Shown: positions 1 to 11,939, counted from the first letter of the stretch. The stretch is 64,000 nucleotides of DNA from Aselliscus stoliczkanus (GCA_033961575.1 CM066740.1:63991213-64055212), one strand, 5' to 3'. Numbers and translations are program-made. The notes: generated by a model from the sequence alone, not told the origin.

Positions 1-2261
1 AGAGACAAAGGTGGACATTTTATAATGATAAAGAGGACAATACATCAAGAACACATAACACTTATCTATATAGTATATATAACCACTCAGAGAGCACCAA
101 AATATATAAAGCAACTACTAACAGAACTAAAGGGAGAAACTAATGAAAACACAATTATAGTAGGGGACTGAATACCCCATTGCTAACTCTGAATAGATCA
201 TCCAAACAGAAAATCAATAAGGAAATATCGGCCTAAAATGACACATTAGACCAATTGGACATAATCAACATTTATAGAGCCTTTCATCCCAGAACACCAG
301 ATTATACAATTCTTCTCCACTGTACATGGAGCATTTGCAAGGAGAGACCATATATTGGGATGGAAAATTAACCATAATATATTTAAGAAGTTCAAAGACA
401 TACTAAGCATATTCTCCAATCACAATATTTGAAACTGGAAGTCAACTGCCAAAAGAAAGCAGAAAAACCTACAAACATATGGAGATTAAACAACATGCTA
501 CTTAGGAATGACTGGGTCAAAGAAGAAATAAAAGGAGAGATCAAAAGATACATAGAGGCAAATGAAGATGAAAATATGACATATCAAAACTTTTGGGATG
601 CAGCAAGAATGGTAATAAAAAGGAAGTTTAGATCATTATAATCCTATCTCAAAAAACAAGAAAAATCTGAAACATACTATCTAACATTGTATCTTAAAGA
701 ACTAGAGAAAGAAGAACAAATGGAGCCCAAAGTCAGCAGAATGAGGGAAATAATAAACATTAGAGCAGAATTAAATGAAATAGAGAACAAAAAGACAATA
801 AAAAATTAATGCAAAAAAGAGCTGGGTCTTTGAAAAGATTAATAACATTGACAAACCTTGGCTAGACTCACTAAGGAAAATAAAGAAAAGACTCGAACAA
901 AATTAGAAGTGAAAGAGGAAAAGTTACAACAGACACCATAGAAATACACAGAATCATACAAGAATACTATGAAAGACTATATGCCACAAAAATCAATAAC
1001 CCAGAAGAAATGGACAAGTTCTTAGAACGATATAACCTTCCTACTCTGAATCTCAAATAACTGAAAAGTACCTCAACATAATAAAGGCTATATATGACAA
1101 ATCCTCAGCTAATATCACACTTAATGGTGAAAAACTGAAAACTTTTCCTCTAAGATCAGGAATAAGACAAGAATGCCCACTCTCAGAACTGTTATTTCCA
1201 CATAGTACTGGAAATCCTAACGAGAACAATCAGGCAAAAGAAAAAAAAATAAAAGGCAACCAAGTTGGAAATGAAGAAGTTAAATTGTCACTTTTGCAGA
1301 CGACATGATTCTTTATAAAGAAAACTCTAAAGACTCCACCAAGAAAACTATTAGAAACAATAAACAAATACAATAAAGTTGTCTGATACAAAAATCAATG
1401 TACACAAATCTGTTGTATTCCTATATACTAACAATAAAATTCCCCCCTCTCAAAAGAAAACATAATAATTTATTTTGCAGTTGCAACGAAGAGAACAAAA
1501 TACTTAGGAGAAAACATAACAAAAGATGTCCATTCATGAACATCTGAAAAATACAAGACATCATTAAAAGAAACTGAAGAAGACACAAGGAAATGGAAAG
1601 ATATTCCATGTTCATGGATTGGAAGAATCAACATAATTGAAAAGGCCATATTACACAAAGCAGTATACAGATTTAATGCAACCCCCTCAAAACCCCACTG
1701 GCATTTTGTTTTAAAGAAATATAACAAAAACAACAAAAAAATCATCAGATTTGACCCTGAATAGCCAAAGCAATTCTGAGGAAAAAAGAACCAAGCTAGA
1801 GATATCACACTCCCTGACAACAAATTATACTACAAAGTGACAATAATCAAACTAACGTGGTATTGGTAGACACACATACCAATGGAACAGAATTGAGAGC
1901 CAAGAAATAAACCCACATATAAATGGGCAAATAATTTTCAACAAAGGTGCCAAAAACACACAATGAAGGTAAAAAAAATAAAACACTTCAATAAATGGAG
2001 TTAGGAAAATTGGAAAGCACATACAAAAGAATGAAATTAGACTATTATTTGTCACCATGCACAAAAATTAACTCAAAATGGATCAAAGACCTAAATATAA
2101 GACCAGAAACAATAAAATGCATAGAAGGAAACATATGTACCAAATTTATGAACCTTGGTCTTAGAGAGGATTATATGAATTTGACTTAAAAGGCAAGGGA
2201 AGTAAAAGCAAAAATAAGTGAATGGGACTATATCAAACTAAAAAGTGTCTGCACAGTAAAA

Positions 2262-2332
2262 GAAAGCAAACAAAGCAAAGAGGTAACCAGCCTAAACTTT
2301 TTGTAAACAAAGCAAAAAGGTAACCAGCCTAA
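2262..2332 (+). repeat. Tandem duplication of ~38 bp inside L1
   Basis: The block AAACAAAGCAAAGAGGTAAC with its following bases is repeated after the insert CTTTTTGTA, differing by one base (GAGG against AAGG). It lies in the ORF2 C-terminal region and is local to this copy. Confidence 0.7.
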
Positions 2333-2844
2333 AGGGAGAAGATATTTGCAAACAACACCTCTGATGAGGATTTAATAACCAAAACATAAAGAACATAAAA
2401 TTCAACAACAACAACAAAAATCAAGCAATCCATTTTAAAAAAGGGTAGAGGACCTGAACAAGTGCTTCTCCAAGAATACATACAAACAGTCAACAGATAT
2501 ATAAAAAAATGTTCAATCTCACTACCTATAAGGAAAATGTAAATCAAAATTACAATGAGATACTATACTACCTTACATCCGTTAGAATGACTATTATTTA
2601 CAAGACAAGGAATAACAAGTGTTGGAGAGGTTGTGGAGAAAATGTATGGAGGTTCCTCAAAATATTAAGAGTAAAATTACCATATGACCCAGCAATCCCT
2701 CTTCTGGGTATCTACCCAAAGAATCAGAAAAAATATATATCCCTATGTTCATTACAGCATTATTCATGGTGGCCAAGACATGGAAACAACTTAAGTATCC
2801 TTCAATAGATGATTGGATGATTGGATAAAGAATATGTTGGTACA

Positions 2845-3084
2845 TACCAGCGGTACCAAAAAAATATATACACATTTTGAGAGATGTTAACACTTTGATC
2901 AATGTTGTTGAAGCAGTAGTTTGCTGTAATCAGAAGTGTCTGGATGCTGATGGTAACCACTTTGAGCACCTCTCATAGTTGCAGAAGTCAAATGTGACTT
3001 GTAGTCATCTTTTGTTATAGGTATATACTAATACAGTTTTTTCCTTTCTTAAAATGTGTATACATTTTTTTGGTACTCTCTGTA
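2845..3084 (+). mobile_element. Mariner-type nonautonomous DNA transposon, 240-bp form
   Basis: The element sits in the L1 ORF2 frame between two TA dinucleotides (2845-2846 and 3083-3084); removing it joins the L1 sequence cleanly. Its ends are imperfect inverted repeats of the form GGTACCAAAAAAATATATACAC, matching the copies at 41133 and 63833. The inner part has a short open stretch at about 2886-2978 reading out residues like CLDADGNHFEHL before a stop, which resembles the C-terminal tail of Tc1/mariner-type transposases. I infer it is an internal deletion product of an autonomous element. No catalytic domain is present. Confidence 0.8.
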
Positions 3085-3490
3085 TTTACAATGGAATATT
3101 ACTTGGCCATAAAAGAATAAAAAATACTGCCTTTTGTGACAACATGGATGGATCTTGAAATTATCATACTAAATGAAATAAGTCAGACAAAACGTTGAGA
3201 ACCATATGACTTCACTCATATGTGGGATATAAACTTTAAAGCAACAAATGAACAAGACAAACAAACAAAATTCATAGACACAGATAACTATTTACTGGTT
3301 ACCAGGGGAAAAGGATGGTGGTGAGGAGGTAGAAAAGAATAAAAGGGGTCAAATATATGGTTATGGAAGGAGAACTGACTCTGGGTAAAAACACAATGCA
3401 ATCTATAGATGATGTATTACACAATTGTACACTTGAAACCCGTATAATTTATTAACCAATATCACCCCTATAAATTTAATAAAATTTAAA

Positions 3491-4889
3491 AAAGTAAATA
3501 AGATATCCAAATAGAAGTATAGTACATATAAATTTCTAAGTAATTCTGGTAAGCAATTATGATTAAAAGGGCTGCTTTCAGCAACACTGAAATGTTCAAC
3601 AGCCACCAACTTGTTTCCCAGAAATCATATGTAGAGTGGGAAATTCCATGAACTTTTCAAAGAAACAAATAGTTAAATTTAAAAAATATTTAGGTTTAAA
3701 CAGATTTTAAAGTGGAAGCTCTTATTTTGGAAAATGGATAGATAATTAACACTATATATTAGATACAGCATCCAGGGCACTCCTTTCTTCTGTATTGGTA
3801 TTAAACACAGAGGTAATCTGAATTCGCATCAGTATGTGGGTGGGTATTCAGCACAACAACTGGCATCACTGAGAAAAGATACTCCAAAGGGGTACCTGGA
3901 ATTATTTCAGGTTAATATTGGTGGACATTTCGGTAAATATATTCTTATTGATAGATTACATTGCCCATTTTAGGTGATAGAAAGAAAGGGGTTTCTAATA
4001 ACCTAGTTACAAAATGACATCATCCATGAAGAACAATGACTGCTGTTTTTTTGTTGTTGTTATAAATATTATAATTTTTATCCTATGAAAATTAACTAGG
4101 ATTTTAAATGACTCCATCTCCATGGTAAATTCTATTCATTTGATGGACTAAATGTGTTTTTATTTGAATTATGTACATAAAACTTAAGAATTTTGCCGCC
4201 TGCATAACTATATATATATATTTAAAGTATTTGGCCTCAGAAAACTGTGAAATAAGCAACTTTGAAAGACAGTCTGTATGATTAAAGAAAACAATGGACT
4301 CATTCACCTTATCCAGGTACTTTTTTTTCATATTGTCCTTTTTTTCCCCCACGAAAAATTTCTGACTTCCAAAACTCCAGACCAATCTTTCAAAATCATT
4401 CTCATTTCATTAAAGTCATTTATAAATAGGATGACTATTTAATCTACTTTTAAAAATTATTTTTACAAACACTTCTCTTCCATTAAACATCCTAAGAGTG
4501 AGTTGGAAAATGCTGTAAATCATGGTGCTGGTGCCCCTTAGTGTGGTCCATGTCCTTCTGTTAGATTATGACCTGTCATATTTCTGAGCTCTTTCATGCA
4601 TAGATCCTGTTTAGGAGACAATTCTCCAGGGTTCTGTCACGTTTCTGCAGGACTCATGAGCAGAGTCACTGACAGCCTTTGTTCTGGAATATCTTTTCGA
4701 GGGTGTTCGTGTAATGAACAATCTTGGAAGAACAAGACAGTGTTCATCAGAGTAAAAGGTAGATTTATGTACTGTCCAGTATAATAAAAATAATGCCGCC
4801 CTCTGTGAGAAGGTCAGGCACTTTTCCTTGCAGAGTGTTACAAACGATTGTGATTCCCTAAACTCAGGATTTGGTTACCCACCCTTCAG
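3491..4889. other. Unique sequence, no feature seen
   Basis: AT-rich sequence with no convincing exon, repeat match or RNA gene. The open frames here (for example 4104-4385 minus) lack domain signatures and are of the length expected by chance. Confidence 0.5.
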
Positions 4890-5195
4890 GGTCTGGGAGC
4901 CAAACCAAGATCCTTCTGCCCAGTGTGGTTAGCACCAATAAAACAAGGCTTCCACCTCTTTATTGACATTGCACAACCAGTCTTGATTGCTCTCTGCTTT
5001 TTCTTGTTGTATGAATTAAACAAGGAGGTTTTTCTAAATAAGGCAATCATAGCCGAGCAAGTAATTTCCTTGCTTAGCTTCCATCTTTTCTCTATAAAAG
5101 TGACTTCCTGAGCTCCTGTTGGTGGAGCCCCCCGAACCACTACCCATTTTGCACTGCCCAATGCAAATTGATTTCTGCTCAAATAAACTCTTCAA
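4890..5195 (+). mobile_element. Probable ERV LTR fragment
   Basis: The segment has the layout of a retroviral LTR: a TATA box (TATAAAAG, 5093-5100), then 80-90 bp later a polyadenylation signal AATAAA (5182-5187) followed by CTCTTC. The text around AATAAACTCTTC is typical of class I (gammaretrovirus-like) LTRs. The 5' boundary and any TG...CA termini are not resolved, and an L1 tail begins immediately downstream. Family is inferred; the LTR-like layout is seen directly. Confidence 0.5.
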
Positions 5196-5197
5196 AA

Positions 5198-5262
5198 ATT
5201 TTTATTAAATTTTTGGGGTGACTATGATTAGTAAAATTGTATAGGTTTCAAGTGTATATTAT
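5198..5262 (-). mobile_element. L1 3'UTR tail fragment
   Basis: TTTTTATTAAATTTTTGGGG followed by GTGACTATGATTAG matches, in reverse, the terminal 3'UTR also visible at 3420-3490 and 38450-38560. Only the last ~65 bp of the L1 are present. Confidence 0.7.
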
Positions 5263-5950
5263 GCCTCAGTTTGTCTTTTAATATTCCTTTAGATTCTTTA
5301 ACATATTACTCATAATAATTTTTAATTTCCTGTCTGATTATTCTAACATCTGTATCATATCTTAGTATGATTGTAAGTATTGTTTTGTCTCTTCAGCCTG
5401 TGCTTTTTCTACCTTTTGGCATACCTTATATTGTTGTTGTTGTTGAAAGCAAAGCATGTTGTACAGGGCACTAGAAACTCAGCTAAAGAGATGTCCAGTG
5501 TGAAGGTTTATGTTAATCTCACCACTAGTTGTTAGACTGAAGTTGAATTTGTTGTAACTATCGGCATCAGAAGCTCTAATTCCCTCCACCACTCTTTCCC
5601 ATTATCCTTTCTCCCTGCTTGGCTCTGGTGCTTTCTTTTGTGCTGATCCTCAGAAAAGTTCTCTCAGCTGTATTCTGCTGCTACTGTTACTGAAGGCTTA
5701 TTATCTTGGTGTTAGAGAGAAGGGGCATTTCTAGCCTTCTAATATAAGTCCCAGTCTTTGGAGTGCACAAGGAACCTGTGTCTCAGGGATGTGCCTTTCC
5801 CCCTGCCCTCTAATCCCTTCCTCAGCTATAGCAGGTACCTTCCAGTGTTCTCTCTCTATAACCTTAAAACCCTCTCCCTTGTAGATTGTCAAGCAATGCT
5901 TTATTTGCATTTTTGATTGTCCTGTAATGTTATTCTCCCATCAAGCTCTC
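5263..5950 (-). mobile_element. Possible ancient L1M/HAL1-type relic
   Basis: The passage around TTGTTGTTGAAAGCAAAGCA, GATGTCCAGTGTGAAGGTTT and later CT-rich blocks recalls 5'-region sequence of old mammalian L1/HAL1 copies in reverse. I recognise it only by general resemblance, with no readable protein. It could equally be unique DNA. Confidence 0.35.
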
Positions 5951-6271
5951 TCTTTGTTGTTATAAAACATTCTAATGATTTTTCTTCCAAACTTGAAAAT
6001 CCTTTAAAAGAGGGTTGTTTCATTGCAGTTATTAAGATAGTTTCACATGACAAATACCAAAGTTTCCCCCTGTTAGCTTCAAAACAATAAAACACATATT
6101 TTCAATAGATATCTAAGTGCATCAGGTTGTTTTGAATTTCTCTTATTTTTTGATATTTTATATTTTAATAAAATACATATATTCTGTCTGTTTTTATGAA
6201 CTCTTCTACATTCATTGTTGGAAAATTAATTTAGATGTATCACATCTTTATAAGATAAGTAAAGACTGATA

Positions 6272-6355
6272 TATTGGGTTGTCAGAAAAGTCATGATGTA
6301 TTTTTTCTATGTTTTCATTGCAAAAATGTGTCATGACATTTCCGACAACCCAATA
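6272..6355. mobile_element. 84-bp palindromic mariner-type MITE
   Basis: TATTGGGTTGTCAGAAAAGT at one end and its inverse (...TTTCCGACAACCCAATA) at the other form a near-complete hairpin with TA at both borders. Layout and size match MADE1-like derivatives of mariner elements. No coding capacity. Confidence 0.85.
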
Positions 6356-6467
6356 GTACATTTATACAAACAGAATTATTGGTACTGTTAAAATTATGTG
6401 AAGCCTTAGATACTTTATTTCTATGTTTTCAGAACAATTGTAGTTAAACTAATTGGGAGGAGACAAC

Positions 6468-6470
<3 letters not shown>

Positions 6471-6508
<38 letters not shown>

Positions 6509-6510
6509 TG
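6471..6510. repeat. (TG)n microsatellite
   Basis: About 18 TG units with one interruption (TGTTTG) near the end. Confidence 0.97.
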
Positions 6511-6757
6511 TATTCACCTGAGTAATCAAAACAAATGAATAAAACCACTGGCTTACTAAGTTACAAACTCAGTTATCACAAACCAGCTGCTAAGACCAGT
6601 CTGCTTTCCAGCTCCTTTGATGAAGAAGATGTTGAGAAGTTTACATCCACGTGGTGGAATTTGCATCCACCTTGGTGCTTCCTTAGCTTTGCTATGACTA
6701 CACTTGTATCATTGGTTTCCACCATGACAAATCATTTCATTCATACAGGATATTTTA

Positions 6758-7227
6758 TTTTATTTTTTTTAAAACATTTTTATCGGGGAATTGGGGTAGG
6801 GGAACAGCGTTGGGGAACCGGGTTAGGGGAACAGACAAGCTGGTGTCCTTTTGTTCTTCAGTCTAGTTGCAGAGGACGATGCTTCACTGGCCCATGTTGG
6901 TATCATCATTGCGCTCTTCCTGGATGAGGCAGATCGGTCACCGGCCTCTGGATGGCCGCTCACCTCAGCTATTGGCAGCTCACTCTGGCTGCTGGCCACT
7001 CACGCTGGCCGCCTGCCACTTGCTGTAGCTTATGGCAGCCCACTGCAGCAGGGGCTGCAGCCTACACCATCGCCGAGACTCACGCAGCCCAGCTCCAGGT
7101 GGAGCTGTTGTTCACTATCTTAGCTGTAGAGGGCAGTGTCACTGGCTCTCATATGTGGGATCCGAACCCAGGTTGCTGGCGTCTCAAGCCAGCTCTTAAC
7201 CAGCATGCCACTCAGCCAGCCCCATAA
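6758..7227 (-). mobile_element. Long tRNA-derived SINE (reverse)
   Basis: Full-length long form in reverse, flanked by an 11-bp direct repeat AGGATATTTTA at 6747-6757 and 7228-7238. The 5' head at the right end carries a degenerate pol III A box and B box (GGTTCGGATCCC type). The body includes the block complementary to CAGCTCCACCTGGAGCTGG, and the 3' end has GTTCCCC-rich sequence followed by an A-tail (T-run at 6758-6774). It shares layout with the copy at 55791-56249. The open frames inside it are not genes. Confidence 0.93.
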
Positions 7228-7542
7228 AGGATATTTTAGAATTTTTAAGTTGTCTTATTAAAATCTTAAGATAGGTCTATATCATTAGGATTCTGTAGAT
7301 TTTGTTTTAGTAAAAATTTAATTACAGCTTTTAAAAACACACACACAAAAAATTCCCTCCTGCCAAAATACTGATAAAACTGATTCCTGAGAAAGGTTAG
7401 CCGAAGAAAGCTCACCCTGCATAAATATGTGTACAATTTTTGGAAACATAAGTCTAGAGGATTTTTTAGGGGTTTACTGCCCAGGAGTCTAGGAAAATCC
7501 AATCCTGGAGTGAGAAACAGACCTAAAGTTTTCCCCAAATCT

Positions 7543-7995
7543 CTGGTCATTAATAAGACTTATCAATAAACAAATCCAGACTTAATAGGGAAACACTTTA
7601 TTCAAAACAATAATTACAGGAGGAGGGAATGGGACAATGGCATAGGGGAAGGGAAGCATTGCAATAAGTGGGGGGATGCTATGACCGTGAGATCTGTGAG
7701 CATCTATGAATTTGGCACAAACAATTTCCTTTTATATTGAGAGGGCTAAACAAGGCTGGGAAGAATTGGGTGTTCGAAAGTGGGATGAAAGAGTGGCATG
7801 ATCCAAGAGGAGATCAGAGAGTTTTCCATGAGTCTAGCCTGTTCTTATGAGGACTTGTGTGCTGGCTCAGGATGAGGGTAGGTCAAAATTCAAGGCTCTA
7901 AGAGGAGAGGAGCTTAACCAAATTTTGGTTAACCAGACTATTTTCTGATTGTGATCCATGGGAACAAGTAGTTCAGCCAGTCATGTATTAGGCAA
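7543..7995 (-). mobile_element. Probable ERV LTR (reverse)
   Basis: Read on the minus strand, this has a TATA box (TATAAAAGG, 7728-7736) and, about 125 bp downstream, an AATAAA signal (7597-7602) followed by a GTGTTT-type stretch. This is the promoter/poly(A) spacing of an LTR. The promoter-distal end lies near 7545; the other end near 7995 is approximate. No internal retroviral gene is recognisable next to it. Family not assigned. Confidence 0.5.
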
Positions 7996-8450
7996 AAACA
8001 AAAAACAAAAAAAAAAGGAATTGGGAGGATCTGTGTGTGAAAACGAGAAGTTGTCTTGTCTAAGCTACATGGGAAAGGGTGTTCACCAGAACACAAGAGT
8101 AAGGAGATTTCTGAACCTTCACTATTTTCTAGGGGTCCAGGGCTTGCATCAGTTTCAACACTGTCAGGTAAGGAGTTTTTGTTAGCAGCACTTGTGCTTG
8201 TAGCTCCTGGGCCTCCCGGGCCTTTAAAACCTAGAGTGTTGAGTATTGCAGCCTTCAAATACAGGGGATTGAAGTGACTACAACTGGGAGCTGAGGGAGA
8301 GGCGAAATGAACCCTGTTTACTGGCCTGACTGCCAAGCGGCAAATGTGGGGCTTGTTTAGTAATTGTCTTCCTGGGGAAGGGCTGCGGTGAAAGTCAACA
8401 GCTTTCCCTCCAAGGGCTTCCTTCTCTGGCACTTAGAGGTTTGAAATATT
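7996..8450 (-). other. GC-richer block with 164-codon open frame, unidentified
   Basis: The minus-strand frame at 7938-8432 is open for 164 codons, long for its surroundings, and lies upstream (in reverse orientation) of the LTR-like segment. The predicted sequence is proline/serine-rich, contains a GPGGPG stretch and ends in a hydrophobic tail produced by translating a poly-A tract. It has no domain I recognise. It may be an internal ERV remnant or leader, or a chance frame. Confidence 0.25.
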
Positions 8451-9186
8451 TGGACATAGAGAGTTAAGGCTGTCTTCTACTTTGTTGCAAATTGAATAGT
8501 TCTCTATTTTACAGTTTGAATAGTTTTCTATTTTTATAACTGACTTTTAAATCCTTCTATAATTCTAATTAAGCTCATCTTCATCTCTGAAGCTTGGCTA
8601 GCTCTAAGGCAAGAAATAAAGGAAGCTTGCTGGCCAGGCAAGCCTTCCTAAGCTCTCACATCTCTACTTGAATTGATTTGCATTATAATGCACATGGGCA
8701 GGAAGATAGGTAAATTGAATGTGTGATTAACTGAGCAAAGAATAAAGTCCATATAGAGTTAACATTATTGCTGGGCTACTTGTAGGTCATTCTGAAGGAT
8801 GAAAACCAGCACTCTCTAAGAATGAATGTATGAAATATGATGATTATCTTATTGAATACAAAACATTTATTATATCATCCAGTTCCTTTTTATTTAACAT
8901 GAAATGTGTTAAACAATTTCTAAGATGAGAGCTAATCATGTTATGTGGAGGTAGCCCAGTGCTGGCAAAATAGGAAACACACTGGATCCGGAAACGATCC
9001 CTTTAGTACTAACCAGGAGATACAGTAAATAATACAACGCTTCCTGAAATATTAGGCTTTTATATAGTTCTACAAAACTAATATATATATTTGGTGAAAA
9101 TATATCCTATCTTCAATTGGCTTTTAGAGAGTATTAGTGCAGCCTGTAACATCTATCTTTAAAACAGAATGAACCCTCAATGACTT
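8451..9186. other. Unique sequence, no feature seen
   Basis: No repeat family, exon or RNA gene recognised. Confidence 0.5.
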
Positions 9187-9200
9187 AAGAAGTAGCTTTG

Positions 9201-9297
9201 GGCCGGCCGAGTGGCCGGTGGTTAAGCGCTGGCCCTGGTTCGGTCCCGCATATGAGGGCCAGTGACACTGCCCTCAAAAAAAAAAAAAAAAAAAAAA
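9201..9297 (+). mobile_element. Short tRNA-derived SINE with internal deletion
   Basis: The head starts GGCCGGCCGAGTGG and ends ACACTGCCCTC followed directly by a ~24-nt A-tail. A 14-bp target-site duplication AAGAAGTAGCTTTG lies at 9187-9200 and 9298-9311. Compared with the copies at 26057 and 58959, about 16 bp corresponding to the anticodon-arm region are missing between GCTGGC and CCTGGTTCGG. The B box (GGTTCGGTCCC) is intact. Confidence 0.95.
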
Positions 9298-9311
9298 AAG
9301 AAGTAGCTTTG

Positions 9312-11939
9312 TGAAGATATGTTTTAAAATATGACCTTCTACCAGGCAAGTTTGTTTCTTAGCATGCGATAGCCATGTCACATGAACTAATACACCCAGA
9401 GTACACATCTCCTTCACATTTATTGAATATTCTGGTTCTCACAATCTTGGTGTTTTATATACTGCTTTGATAATATAAATATCACCTTTAGATTTTCATA
9501 ATACAATTGCTCAAATCAAGTTTGTATTAATCATAACAATACGCACATAAACACTTGTATGTCATTTTCTCTTTCTATGTAAGTGTCCATGGATGGATTT
9601 GGCATAATCAAATTAATAGTATCCTTAAATCTGCATGATACATCTGGTTTGTTCTCAGTTTTGGATCTTTCCACTTTATTTTAATCATAATAAGAAAATG
9701 TATATTTCACAGGAAAAAAGTCCTTTTTGGAATTATTGGCATACCGTATAGTGTGAGATTAAGCAGTGCTTTATAATTGAATTATGTACAATAAAAATGT
9801 GTTGGAATTAATGTTTTTGTCTGTTTAAAATGAAACCATAGCCCTAAAAAAAATGACTTGTATTTTTTAAAGGAGTAAATTAAGATTTATCTTAAGTCAT
9901 TTCTGAAAATCATTGTTGCTGGTGTTATATATGCCGAAGACAATGTAAATCAATTACAGTACAGAATGTTTTTCCTTGTCAATGACTTTCCAGATTACTG
10001 GCAGATATGATTATTTTTAATGAAAAGACACCAAAATGGTCAATTCTGATACCTAATTCAGCATTTAACTATGATTTAAGAGACATATAATTAGCATATG
10101 GAATTAGAAACATTAAGGTTGATACTACTGCTTTCCTTTTGCAAAACTAATTTTTAATTACTTGGTAGAGAGCTCAGAATATTAACTTTAACATGTAAGT
10201 GAAAACTAACATAACTTAATATGTGGGGTTTTAATTGGACTGCGAATCCACCTAGCTGTCAAGGGTAGAAATACTTTTTCAGCCAATCAGAATACAGCCT
10301 GTGTAAATGGTCCAGGTTGTGTGGGATACAACACAATTCACAGATTCCACGAGGTTCCCATACCTGTTAATGCCATAGATTCCCATATCTGTTACTAAGA
10401 GTTTAAAGCACAGGAAACGGTACAAAATGAATTCAGTCATGTGGTAATAACTCCAAGAATGTGAAATTCTACAAATTTACCCAATCTAGTTACTAAACCA
10501 AGACCCTAAAAAGTTTTCTGGGTTTTTTGTTTGTTTGTTTTTTGCTTTTGTTTTGTTTTTAGTTGATTGGTTGGTTCAATTTCGAATCTCTATGGCCTCC
10601 TGCTTTTCACTTGTAAAAACAGTATTAACCTTGTTCATCCATTGTAATTACAAAACTGATGAATGTATTCACCTTGTCACAGAGAATCATCCAAAACTTT
10701 GGAAATAAAGCAAAAATAATTGCATTTCCTTAATGTCATGCCAGAGGACTATCTAACAAGGTTGCCTGAGGCTAAGGATCATCTGATTTTCTCTGGAAAT
10801 GTAATTTTGTTTTATTTAGAATTCACACTTGAGAGCCTAGGCATTTTACAATGCTGAAAAGTTAGACTAGGTGTTAACTTTTAGGAAACTAGGGTATGGT
10901 AATTCTATGGTAAAACTAGGGTATAGTCTTTTCTGATCAGTAGAAAATTTAATTTTAAGGGTTATTTATTCATTGAGACATAGGATTAATCAATTCTGTA
11001 TTTTCCTAATATCATTTCACCATTCTTGTTTCAATGACTTATACAAACCCAGTTCCTCTCTCTTTTTTTTTTTTAATTAACTTTGCTGTTCTTGGTTGGT
11101 TCCCTCATTAGTAAGTTAAATAAAATATTGACAGGTGCTTGCTATTTATTGGTGAGAATTATGTTTCTTTTAATATTTTAAGAATTATGTTTTAATAACA
11201 TAAAGGCATTTTAAAAACAAAATAAAGAAATGAAATAAGTAGAAATATAAGCAGTGGGAGTAACGGGGAGAAGGAATTAGCTCTTTACCTATGAGATAGA
11301 TTATTTTGGATGGTGATTATTCCAGTTGTGATAAAATATTGTAAGTGTTTTGAATCTTTTAATCTAACTGAAATTGTGCTGTCCAGGAATAATTGCCACC
11401 CCTTTCAAAAAAATGTATAATTCACAATTAGAACACATGATTAAACATACAGAGAGTAGATTATGTTAAATCAAGTAATACTTGATATGAAATACTTGAT
11501 ATTCAATCTTGCTATTACTATATTGGACAGGTTCTTTTGAACACTTTCCTGTCATGAAAACAGGAGTTTTACCCGTTTATTTATGTTTGTGCATACATAT
11601 ATACTTTGTTATTAAATTTAAGATATTGATTGCCCACATAAAGGCTTTATGGATAAGAAGAAAGTTTTTCAAATGATGTTTAAAGTTGCATTGCTCATCA
11701 GATAAAAAGACACCAAATGTTGGAGGTTAAAGACAGGGATATTTTGAAATTAAACCTAGAGGGCTTTGCTTAAAGTTTTCTATCCTAGCTATAAATAATA
11801 CCTGAAATTAGTATTGAGGGAAAAAAAGGACACACACACACATACCCCCCCTCCAAACATATATATTTCCTTACTGAGGATCTCTTATATAAAAAGGTCT
11901 GCATATAAAAGACAGTCCAGAGACATCTTTGAAGGTTCT
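9312..11939. other. Long unique AT-rich stretch
   Basis: No interspersed repeat, RNA gene or exon recognised over 2.6 kb. It contains short A- and T-runs and a CA-rich patch near 11830. Part of it could be constrained noncoding DNA, but nothing in the sequence alone decides this. Confidence 0.5.

Larger units (their letters stand above)
1..3190 (+). pseudogene. L1 ORF2 remnant (endonuclease/RT/C-terminal)
   Basis: Translation gives recognisable ORF2p blocks in order. The endonuclease C-terminal part lies at 1-430. A 70-codon open piece at 429-641 contains the TWKLNN-like and YQNFWDA blocks. A late RT block at about 1080-1330 includes an FADDMILY-type catalytic signature. The thumb and C-terminal blocks follow, with the cysteine-rich CWRGCGE motif near 2620 and the [12 protein letters not shown] block near 2680. 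Many stops and a large internal deletion mean no functional protein. The intact family protein is about 1,275 residues and acts as endonuclease and reverse transcriptase. Confidence 0.9.
1..3490 (+). mobile_element. Old LINE-1, left end cut by window
   Basis: A degenerate L1 copy runs from the window edge through the ORF2 endonuclease, part of the reverse transcriptase and the C-terminal domain, then a 3'UTR ending in an AATTTAATAAAATTT-like tail near 3490. The reverse-transcriptase N-terminal half is missing: near 1060 the frame jumps from the spacer after the endonuclease to the region around the LNGEKL motif. A mariner-type element interrupts it at 2845-3084. Frameshifts and stops are frequent, so this is an old dead copy. 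Family assignment to L1 is secure; the subfamily is not determined. Confidence 0.93.

Noticed and set aside
4886..5182. 98-codon minus frame as a gene
   Set aside because: It is antisense to a probable LTR with TATA and AATAAA signals; no domain was seen.
6535..7227. Overlapping plus-strand frames (130, 90 and 91 codons)
   Set aside because: They run through the reverse long SINE; the same pattern recurs at the other SINE copies.
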